Below, piece after piece: positions 1 to 5,605 of a stretch of 6,321 nucleotides of DNA. The stretch is from Nitrospirota bacterium (GTDB lineage: Bacteria; Nitrospirota; Thermodesulfovibrionia; Thermodesulfovibrionales; JdFR-85). A program made the position numbers and the translations under genes. Location: positions 1 through 6,321 of the forward strand of contig QIJG01000276.1 of the NCBI GenBank assembly GCA_003232715.1, written 5' to 3'. Positions within the stretch are counted from its first letter, which is position 1. The number at the start of each line of letters is the position of its first letter. The notes beneath the pieces were generated by a model. It searched no databases. It was not told the DNA's origin and saw nothing but the letters and a program-made list of their open reading frames with translations.

Positions 1-80
1 TCCGAACACGGAAGTTAAGACCGCCAGGGCCGATGATACTGCGACTGTGAGGTCGTGGGAAAGCAGGACGCTGCCGGATT
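1..80 (+). rRNA. 5S ribosomal RNA, 3' portion (5' end outside window)
   Basis: The first bases carry the universally conserved 5S segment CCGAACACGGAAGTTAAG, followed by the GCCGATGATACTGCGAC arm. Next comes a short hairpin (GCGAC, loop, GTCGT), then GGGAAAGCAGG and the closing-helix strand CTGCCGG. Compared by eye with E. coli 5S (120 nt), the window begins near nucleotide 40, so about 80 nt of the 3' part are present. The exact 3' end, about 78-82, is estimated. A 5S gene followed at once by a terminator fits the end of an rRNA operon transcribed into this window from the left. The 23S gene would be expected upstream, but that cannot be seen. Confidence 0.95.
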
Positions 81-87
81 TAAAATT

Positions 88-129
88 AAAAAGGGATATG
101 GACTGGCCTACAGTCCATATCCCTTTTTT
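88..129. terminator. Strong bidirectional intrinsic terminator behind 5S rRNA
   Basis: GGGATATGGACTG (93-105) pairs perfectly with CAGTCCATATCCC (111-123) across a 5-nt loop, giving a 13-bp stem. It is flanked by A5 on the left and T6 on the right, which extend the pairing. Read on the plus strand, the hairpin is followed by TTTTTT and would end the rRNA operon. Read on the minus strand it is followed by TTTTT and could end the glucosaminidase-deacetylase transcript, whose last stop codon lies about 70 nt upstream. Dual use is inferred from the symmetry. Confidence 0.92.
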
Positions 130-131
130 CT

Positions 132-156
132 TGTGTATAGTGTGTATAGTGTATGA
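132..156. repeat. Short tandem repeat, TGTGTATAG units
   Basis: Two exact copies of the 9-mer TGTGTATAG (132-140 and 141-149) are followed by a partial third, TGTATGA (150-156). The repeat lies in the non-coding gap between the rRNA terminator and the end of the deacetylase gene. No function is apparent; it may be a small variable-number tract. Confidence 0.6.
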
Positions 157-196
157 ATGTTGATGACAGACAGTACTGATACAGTGGATGTTATCA

Positions 197-1237
197 TCAA
201 TTCAGTATAATCATGTAAAAATAGACTGCTTTCCTGCCTGTTTCAGTATTGGTTGCAGTAAAGCCAATACGGTTTACCTTTCTGCTTAATTTTTTAATGA
301 TTTTAGTTGTAACCATTCCTCTTTCATTATCAACTTCAGGCCTTATCCATCCAAGCTCAGAGACATAAATACTCCAATTTTTATAAATGCCATGATTTGT
401 TATCCTCCCTTCTATTCTGTCCGGAGGGTTTTTTTTAAGGAGCCCGTAAGGTGGATATACATTGTCTACATTGAGAGGTTCCGTCAATAAAAATTCCCTG
501 AATTTATCCATTTTTGCCCAGCTTCCTACTGAGGCATACCTTGGCAACAGGTAAATATCAGAGAAAACCCCTGTGCTTGCCGGGTCCTGCGTGAATGAGG
601 CAGTGTAGCCATGTTTTTTAACCAGTTTCACGAACTCCTGATTATACTCTCCGTATGGAAATGCAAAGAATTCAGGCCTGACACCAAGGATTTTTTTAAA
701 ACGTTCCCGGCTTCTTATAAGGTCATCTTCAATCAGTTTCAGGTATTTTTTGCGGGACATTCCCTTGGGCCACCGGGCAAGCCTTTGGTGGGAATAGGAA
801 TGGTTGCCAAAGGTTGCCTTTTTGTATTTCATTATGTCCCGGATATCTTCAAGTGTCATAAAATCAGGGTATCTATCGATGGCTTCCATATATAAGAAGA
901 TGGTAAAGGGGAACCCGTATTTTTTCAATATGGGAAATGCATGCGTATATACGGACTTGTAGCCATCATCAATTGTTATAACTACAGTCTTTGGCGGTAT
1001 ATCCGTCTTGTCCTTGATAAGTGTAACGAGCTCGGGAAGGCTTATAACATTGTAGTGGTTATCTTTCAGGTAACTAAGTTGAGATTCAAACTCTTCTGCC
1101 GGGATAGACGTGCTCGGACTTTTCGGTTCATTGAACTTATGATAAACAAAAATGGTGGCATAGCCTGCTTCTGCTACTGCAGAGCAAGGACTAGTAAATA
1201 AAAGCAGGATCAATACGACAGGTATCGTAAATCTCAA
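197..1237 (-). CDS. Secreted polysaccharide deacetylase, CE4/NodB-like (PgaB/IcaB type)
   Basis: This 346-aa protein has a hydrophobic signal-like N-terminus (residues 1-24, MRFTIPVVLILLLF...) and so should be exported. The NodB-type fold follows: YHKF near residue 32, the metal-binding and catalytic pair D90-D91 in TIDDGY, the metal-binding histidines H146 and H150 in NHSYSH, and FAFPYGEYN at 191-199. This motif set is typical of CE4 enzymes that remove acetyl groups from N-acetylglucosamine polymers, with the FPYG variant seen in PgaB/IcaB-like members. The substrate, peptidoglycan or exopolysaccharide, is not determined. Residues 245-346 form an extra C-terminal region that looks beta-strand rich. 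The start is TTG, chosen because it opens the signal peptide and has GGAG 8 nt upstream (1246-1249). The first 47 bp overlap the end of the upstream glucosaminidase gene, so the two are probably translationally coupled. TSPC (15-18) is a poor lipobox, so signal peptidase I processing is more likely than lipoprotein processing. Confidence 0.9.
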   Translation of the reverse strand: MRFTIPVVLILLLFTSPCSAVAEAGYATIFVYHKFNEPKSPSTSIPAEEFESQLSYLKDNHYNVISLPELVTLIKDKTDIPPKTVVITIDDGYKSVYTHAFPILKKYGFPFTIFLYMEAIDRYPDFMTLEDIRDIMKYKKATFGNHSYSHQRLARWPKGMSRKKYLKLIEDDLIRSRERFKKILGVRPEFFAFPYGEYNQEFVKLVKKHGYTASFTQDPASTGVFSDIYLLPRYASVGSWAKMDKFREFLLTEPLNVDNVYPPYGLLKKNPPDRIEGRITNHGIYKNWSIYVSELGWIRPEVDNERGMVTTKIIKKLSRKVNRIGFTATNTETGRKAVYFYMIILN

Positions 1238-2006
1238 GATTCGTGCTCCGTATTACATTATTAAGCCGCCTTACATACTCTTCTCTAAGTACGGAGTAGT
1301 TATCAAGGTATTTGATAAGCTGTAATGAATGGGATGTATCTGTTCGCTTTTTCCTGAAATCCTTGTATGCCCAACCGACATTGATGTTGAAAAGGTAGTC
1401 CTCAACTGCCTGGAGAGTGGAGTCGTACCTGGAGAGCCTTGCCTCTGATTTAATAGCCTTTATGCCGGAATTATTATCAAATGTCCATGTACCGAAGATA
1501 TTGTTTCCCTCCTCAAAGAACCTGGAGCTTCCCCATCCGCTCTCAAGTGCGGCCTGGGCAAGAATTATGCTTGGGGGATGGGTGTTGAGCCGGGAGAGGA
1601 GTTCATTGATGTTGTTTGTCCGGTATTTTTCCGATAAGTCACTCAGGAAAGAGAACTCGCTGTCCTTTAAGGCTATGCTCCTGGAAATCTTTTCCCTTAT
1701 TTGCAGGAGTTCTTTCCTCTTTTTCTCTATGTTGTTTCTGGCAATAAGGATAGAAGGAAGGACTATCTTGATAAAAGCCGCCTTCCTTTTATCTACAGTA
1801 AGCCCTTCAAGAGAGACAACAGACCTGTAGACTACAGGTTTTACTGTATCACAGTCGAATTCCATTGTCTGTATATCGTTTATAGATGCCAGGTCCTTGT
1901 AGATGATTTTTATATTACTGCCATGTGTGCGAAGAACCTCTTTACCGGAGAGCAGTAATATGGAAAAGGCCATCAATGATACAATTATCGTAAAAACCCC
2001 TTTCAC
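1191..2006 (-). CDS. Bax-family glucosaminidase (GH73-like peptidoglycan hydrolase)
   Basis: This 271-aa protein has an N-terminal hydrophobic segment (about 4-20) acting as a signal peptide or membrane anchor. A charged linker with coiled-coil character follows (about 89-130), then a glucosaminidase-like domain (about 145-256). The core motif is ILAQAALESGWGSSRF followed by EGNNIFGTW; E155 in ALESGWG is the expected catalytic acid. The C-terminal NYSVLREEYVRRLNNVI (236-252) also fits. Length and layout match E. coli Bax (about 274 aa). The family is predicted to cleave glycan strands of peptidoglycan or related polymers in the periplasm. The GTG start is forced by an in-frame TAA seven codons upstream. 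GGAGG lies at 2019-2023 with a long 12-nt spacer, and a second GAGG lies only 2 nt from the GTG. The last 47 bp overlap the deacetylase gene, giving a two-gene envelope operon. I leave the symbol blank because orthology to bax is inferred. Confidence 0.88.
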   Translation of the reverse strand: MKGVFTIIVSLMAFSILLLSGKEVLRTHGSNIKIIYKDLASINDIQTMEFDCDTVKPVVYRSVVSLEGLTVDKRKAAFIKIVLPSILIARNNIEKKRKELLQIREKISRSIALKDSEFSFLSDLSEKYRTNNINELLSRLNTHPPSIILAQAALESGWGSSRFFEEGNNIFGTWTFDNNSGIKAIKSEARLSRYDSTLQAVEDYLFNINVGWAYKDFRKKRTDTSHSLQLIKYLDNYSVLREEYVRRLNNVIRSTNLEIYDTCRIDPAFIY

Positions 2007-2045
2007 TACCTCAAAATACCTCCGTTATATGCGGCTTCATAAGCA

Positions 2046-2074
2046 ATTATACCATATTTTGTAAAATACGTCAG
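2046..2074 (-). promoter_or_regulatory. Predicted sigma70 promoter for the glucosaminidase-deacetylase operon
   Basis: On the minus strand a perfect TATAAT (2046-2051) is preceded by TGG, making an extended -10. CTGACG (2069-2074) lies 17 nt upstream and matches TTGACA at four of six positions. Transcription would start near 2039, leaving a leader of about 33 nt before the GTG at 2006. It is predicted by motif only, but the spacing is ideal. Confidence 0.6.
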
Positions 2075-2088
2075 TTTTATGGTTAAAT
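2059..2088 (+). promoter_or_regulatory. Possible weak promoter for trpB
   Basis: TTGTAA (2059-2064) and TTAAAT (2083-2088) are separated by 18 nt and each match the sigma70 consensus at four of six positions. They lie 42 nt or more upstream of the trpB ATG, inside the divergent intergenic region. The region is AT-rich, so a chance match is possible. I see no leader peptide, attenuator or Trp operator. This is the best candidate, not a firm call. Confidence 0.3.
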
Positions 2089-2129
2089 AAAAATCCATTG
2101 GAAATTCTATCTTACAGGAGACTTTTGAG

Positions 2130-3296
2130 ATGAAGAGGTATTTTGGTCCATATGGCGGGAGGTTTGTTCCGGAAACCCTGATTCCGGCACTTGAAGAGCT
2201 GGACAGGGCCTTTGTGAAGGTAACGAGGGATAAGGGGTTTAATGAGGAGTTTGGCAGCCTGCTCAGGGACTACGTGGGCAGGCCCACCCCCCTGTACTTT
2301 GCGTCGAGGCTGACCGGTTATCTTGGTGGTGCAAGGATATATCTGAAAAGGGAAGACCTTACCCATACAGGCGCCCATAAGATCAACAATGCCCTTGGAC
2401 AGGCACTTCTTGCCAAGCGGATGGGAAAAGAGAGACTTATTGCCGAGACCGGGGCAGGCCAGCATGGTGTGGCCACTGCAACAGGTGCAGCACTGGTTGG
2501 GCTGAAGTGTGAAATCTATATGGGGTCGGAGGATATGGAGCGTCAGGCCCTTAATGTATTCAGGATGAGACTTCTCGGTGCAGAGGTGTCAGAGGTTCCC
2601 CTGGGCTCAAGGACACTGAAAGATGCAATAAATGAGGCATTAAGAGACTGGACAACCAACGTAAGGACAACCCATTATATTCTGGGAACGGTCTTTGGTC
2701 CGCACCCATACCCTACAATGGTCAGGAAATTCCAGTCGGTTATAGGCAGGGAGGCAAGGAGACAGATATTGAAGGCCGAAGGCAGGTTGCCAGACTGTCT
2801 GATTGCCTGTGTTGGCGGTGGTAGTAATGCCATGGGCCTTTTTCATGCCTTTCTCAGGGATGACGTGCGGATGGTTGGGGTTGAGGCAGGAGGAAAGGGG
2901 ATAGAGAGCGGGCTCCATGCTGCAAGGTTTGCAGGCGGTTCTGTCGGGGTTTTTCAGGGTTGCAAGAGCTATCTCCTTCAGGATGAGGATGGGAATGTGC
3001 TTGGCACCCATTCTGTTTCCGCCGGATTGGATTATGCATCCGTTGGCCCCGAACACGCCTTTCTCCGGGAGGCGGGGCGGGCGGAATACACGTATGCTAC
3101 AGACGTGGAAGCGCTTGACGCCTTTGAATTACTCTCGAAGACCGAGGGGATTATTCCGGCCCTTGAGTCTGCTCATGCCCTTGCAGAGGTGATAAAGCTT
3201 GCCCCGGCACTCTCTAAAAACAAGGTCATAGTGGTTAATCTTTCCGGAAGAGGGGACAAGGATGTTGAACATGTTGCAAGGATTAAGGGACAATAA
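2130..3296 (+). CDS. trpB: Tryptophan synthase beta subunit
   Basis: TrpB condenses indole with L-serine to L-tryptophan using pyridoxal phosphate, normally as an alpha2-beta2 complex with TrpA in the cytoplasm. The 388-aa length is complete for the family (about 390-400). Visible signatures are the N-terminal YFGPYGGRFVPETL, the PLP-lysine motif HTGAHKINNALGQ with K84, ETGAGQHG with catalytic E106, the PLP phosphate loop GGGSNAMG (229-236), AGLDY (298-302), PALESAHA with E346, and the C-terminal SGRGDKD (372-378). Offsets to the Salmonella numbering (K87, E109, E350) are a consistent 3-4 residues. The HTGAHKINN form indicates the canonical TrpB1 type, not TrpB2. The ATG has AGGAG at 2116-2120 with a 9-nt spacer. 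The gene is divergent from the envelope operon and convergent with rsmG. No trpA or other trp gene adjoins it here, so it may be transcribed alone. Confidence 0.98.
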   Translation: MKRYFGPYGGRFVPETLIPALEELDRAFVKVTRDKGFNEEFGSLLRDYVGRPTPLYFASRLTGYLGGARIYLKREDLTHTGAHKINNALGQALLAKRMGKERLIAETGAGQHGVATATGAALVGLKCEIYMGSEDMERQALNVFRMRLLGAEVSEVPLGSRTLKDAINEALRDWTTNVRTTHYILGTVFGPHPYPTMVRKFQSVIGREARRQILKAEGRLPDCLIACVGGGSNAMGLFHAFLRDDVRMVGVEAGGKGIESGLHAARFAGGSVGVFQGCKSYLLQDEDGNVLGTHSVSAGLDYASVGPEHAFLREAGRAEYTYATDVEALDAFELLSKTEGIIPALESAHALAEVIKLAPALSKNKVIVVNLSGRGDKDVEHVARIKGQ

Positions 3297-3319
3297 ATAT
3301 GGTAATTTATGATTTTCAT

Positions 3320-3340
3320 TCCCCACGGGAAGGGGATTTT
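3320..3340 (+). terminator. Possible weak terminator between trpB and rsmG
   Basis: TCCCC (3320-3324) can pair with GGGGA (3332-3336), and TTTT follows. The 55-bp gap between two convergent genes is where a terminator is expected. The stem is only 5 bp, and an alternative pairing (TTCCC with GGGAA) competes, so this is a weak call. It is less convincing in the rsmG direction, where no T-tract follows. Confidence 0.3.
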
Positions 3341-3351
3341 AAAGGGTTAGG

Positions 3352-4032
3352 TTAAGCCAGGGTGACCTTTATGAAATATCGCTCTATGCCTGTCAGTGGC
3401 AGCTTCAGGGCAAGGGTTTCTATATTAAAATCCTTGATTCTGCTCCCAAGTCTGGTTTGAGCCTCTTTTATTTCTTTACGGTATGTTGGTCCCTTGCTCA
3501 GGATTAATACGCTTCCCCTGGAGAGAATCCCTTCGGTCTTTTTGATAAAGTCGTATGTCCTGAAGAGCGCCCTCGTTACAATAATATCGCAGGCCTTCTC
3601 TCCGGAACTTTTTACATGCTCCTGAAGTGTGCTCTGAATTACCGTAATGTCGGCTAAGTGGAGCTTATTGCATATGTGTCTCAGAAATCCGGCTTTTTTC
3701 CAGGAGGGTTCCATCAGGGAGATGCTTAATTCAGGTCGTGCAATCTTGAGTACAACCCCTGGAAATCCCCCCCCACTGCCCACATCAAGTATCCGGAGAT
3801 GTTTTGTACTGACCTGAGAGGGGTCTGTAAAGACCTTCAGGTAGAGCAGAGAATCCAGGAAGAGGCGGATAGCCATATCCCTGTTGTCTTTCAACCCTGT
3901 TATGTTGTATGCCTTTGACCAGTTCCGTAGTTCCCTCTGATAGAAAGCATATTTGTTCAGGATTTCCTTTTCAGGCTCTATCCCCATCTCTTCTAACCCC
4001 GCGGTCAATATATCAAGGAAATCCTCTGCCAC
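3352..4032 (-). CDS. rsmG: 16S rRNA (guanine-527-N7)-methyltransferase RsmG (GidB)
   Basis: RsmG uses S-adenosylmethionine to methylate N7 of G527 in 16S rRNA (E. coli numbering), in the 530 loop near the streptomycin site. The 226-aa product is slightly longer than usual (about 207-240). It shows the RsmG-specific NWSKAYNIT (37-45), the SAM motif I ILDVGSGGGFPG (81-92), the acidic motif II region LMEPSWKKAGFLRHI (106-120), VTRALF (152-157), LSKGP (178-182) and the C-terminal GIERYFIKV. At residue 57 the protein has leucine (RLFLDS), where E. coli (RHILDS) and B. subtilis (KHFYDS) have histidine. The SAM loop is encoded through a run of eight G. The start is GTG with no clear Shine-Dalgarno sequence. 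The preceding gene stops only 12 bp upstream, so translational coupling is likely. ATG at codon 16 is an alternative, but the N-terminal residues align with the family. Confidence 0.95.
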   Translation of the reverse strand: MAEDFLDILTAGLEEMGIEPEKEILNKYAFYQRELRNWSKAYNITGLKDNRDMAIRLFLDSLLYLKVFTDPSQVSTKHLRILDVGSGGGFPGVVLKIARPELSISLMEPSWKKAGFLRHICNKLHLADITVIQSTLQEHVKSSGEKACDIIVTRALFRTYDFIKKTEGILSRGSVLILSKGPTYRKEIKEAQTRLGSRIKDFNIETLALKLPLTGIERYFIKVTLA

Positions 4033-4044
4033 AGGCTGATTACT

Positions 4045-5550
4045 CTATCTGTTCCGAGGTCTCCACACCAAGATGTGGTCTATCGTGGCAACTACTCCAA
4101 AGTTAAGGAAGGTTGACCGGAATATGGTTTCAGACGGGTTGAGGATCTCATTGCGGATTGTTAAGAAGAGCCGCCTCAGTCTCGTCCTTCTGTTATAGCT
4201 TGAGTTACGGATAATATCAGAGCATAGTTCACACATTGGGACAGCCTCTCTACGGGCATAATCGAGAAATATCTCTGCTATCTTATGAAATAAACTATCC
4301 GGGATATCCCTGGTTTGTTTGCCCTTGTAAGGCTTCAGTAACCTGTAGATGTTATCTTCATGCATCCACCATGTCTCAAAGGGGAACTGGAACATATCTT
4401 TTGGATGGTAGGTCAGGGGCTTATAATCAGAGGTTTCAAGCATATATTCTACAGGTTCGAGATTCTGCCAGCCAAGGATGTTTTTCAGGATAACCATATC
4501 AAGGGGTATGGCAAATCCATTGCTGAATCCCTTTTTTGTAAAATGCTTTATTAATTTGAGTAGATAATCTTCCTTCACAGGATAATAGCTCAGTTCTGAA
4601 AAATACTCCCCTTTTATATCCTCATACCCCTCTTTTGTCAGATTGGTTATGATGATTGTATCCTTAATGCCGACCTTTAGCTTCATGAGTATGGAGGCAA
4701 AGAAATAGTTGTTTCGTCCGAATTTTTTACCGATAAAGGCAGACATCGAACCATTTCCGTCAATAAGACTTACCCAGAGGTCGATATATTTACTCTTTCC
4801 TCCATGGGGGAGGTCTGTGATGAATGACATGTCTTCCTCCGGCAAAGGTAATTCCTGCATGAGGGATATATACGCCCTTTCTGCTTCATCCTTCATGAGG
4901 GGGTTAAGGCAGGAGATACTATAGAGGATGTTGATTGCATCCTGTGTTGATGCCATCTCTATTGCCCTTAAAGCCGAGAGGGAGACATCACTGTCGTGGT
5001 GATAAGTGAGGTGTTCCAGAAAGCAGATCACTTCGGGTTCTTCCGAGCCTGCCAGGTCTTCTATCATACCGAGAAGTCCCTCCGGTTTGCTTTTTTCAAT
5101 AATTACCTTATGAATGTCATATAGTTTTGAGGGGTTCGATCTTATCTGGTCAACTATAAAATCCTCAAAAGAGTCCCTGAAGTCTGTGAACTCTTCTACA
5201 AAGTCCTCAAACCCATCCAGGCTTTCCAGGAGGTCTTCCGGCTCAAAGGCTGAAAGAATAATGGCCTTGTCCAGGTCTGATATGTTCTCTGTACCAAGCA
5301 CCTTCTTAAGCTCATTTATAAGCCATTCAGGAAGTGGCCGCGGGCTATGCCTGTCAAGTATGAACTTCGTAAGTGTCAATATGTTATCTTTTTTTTGAGA
5401 TGTGAATTTTTCAGTCCGGATCAATCTGAAAAGAAGCCTCAGGACTGTATTGGGGTCTTCATATATATATCTGGATACCTGCCGTCTCATATCCCTTGGT
5501 GGAAGGGCAATAAGCCTTCTGAGATCAGCAAGTTGGTTTTTTCTGGCCAT
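4045..5550 (-). CDS. Unknown 501-aa alpha-helical protein (HEAT/ARM-like) between mnmG and rsmG
   Basis: I do not recognise a named family. The product looks cytoplasmic, with no signal peptide or membrane helix. Residues 1-235 are rich in paired amphipathic helices with leucine/isoleucine spacing suggestive of HEAT or ARM repeats, for example EEPEVICFLEHLTYHHDSDV and SLSALRAIEMASTQDAINIL. Residues 114-131 (FEDFVEEFTDFRDSFEDF) place phenylalanine at 114, 117, 121, 124, 128 and 131, an exact 3-4 heptad. Residues 258-312 appear strand-rich, with a DGNG turn and VGIKD. A helical C-terminal part contains WW at 394-395 and one CELC pair (C440, C443). The ATG is well supported by AAAGGAGAGG with a 6-nt spacer. 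The gene lies 55 bp after mnmG and 12 bp before rsmG on the same strand, so it is probably co-transcribed with both. A scaffold or protein-binding role is only an inference. That the frame is coding is supported by its length, the strong ribosome site and operon-like spacing. Confidence 0.85.
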   Translation of the reverse strand: MARKNQLADLRRLIALPPRDMRRQVSRYIYEDPNTVLRLLFRLIRTEKFTSQKKDNILTLTKFILDRHSPRPLPEWLINELKKVLGTENISDLDKAIILSAFEPEDLLESLDGFEDFVEEFTDFRDSFEDFIVDQIRSNPSKLYDIHKVIIEKSKPEGLLGMIEDLAGSEEPEVICFLEHLTYHHDSDVSLSALRAIEMASTQDAINILYSISCLNPLMKDEAERAYISLMQELPLPEEDMSFITDLPHGGKSKYIDLWVSLIDGNGSMSAFIGKKFGRNNYFFASILMKLKVGIKDTIIITNLTKEGYEDIKGEYFSELSYYPVKEDYLLKLIKHFTKKGFSNGFAIPLDMVILKNILGWQNLEPVEYMLETSDYKPLTYHPKDMFQFPFETWWMHEDNIYRLLKPYKGKQTRDIPDSLFHKIAEIFLDYARREAVPMCELCSDIIRNSSYNRRTRLRRLFLTIRNEILNPSETIFRSTFLNFGVVATIDHILVWRPRNR

Positions 5551-5605
5551 CTACCTCTCCTTTATTCAGTAACCATAAACTAAGAATAACCCGATTCAGT
5601 GCTGT

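Noticed and set aside
160..200. Inverted repeat TTGATGA/TCATCAA at the end of the deacetylase gene as a terminator
   Set aside because: It has a 27-nt loop, a 7-bp arm and no T-tract; the strong hairpin at 88-129 explains termination better.
341..352. TTATCCATC resembling a DnaA box, given the gidA/gidB genes often found near oriC
   Set aside because: It is a single imperfect match inside a coding region, with no cluster of boxes, AT-rich unwinding element or parAB genes nearby.
429..436. A8 run in the deacetylase coding strand as a programmed frameshift site
   Set aside because: The normal frame continues through a plausible C-terminal domain, and I saw no structure or alternative product to support slippage. 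A similar A8 at 5389-5396 in the unknown gene was set aside for the same reason.
611..1201. Two plus-strand open frames opposite the deacetylase (611-895 and 941-1201)
   Set aside because: The deacetylase motifs on the minus strand cover the same bases, and neither plus-strand product resembles a known protein.
1417..1830. 137-codon open frame on the plus strand opposite the glucosaminidase
   Set aside because: The minus-strand frame has clear Bax-family motifs through the same region; the plus-strand product is serine/leucine-rich without recognisable domains.
2640..3056. 138-codon open frame antisense to trpB
   Set aside because: It lies wholly inside a certain trpB gene, has no family motif, and its composition is what an antisense shadow gives.
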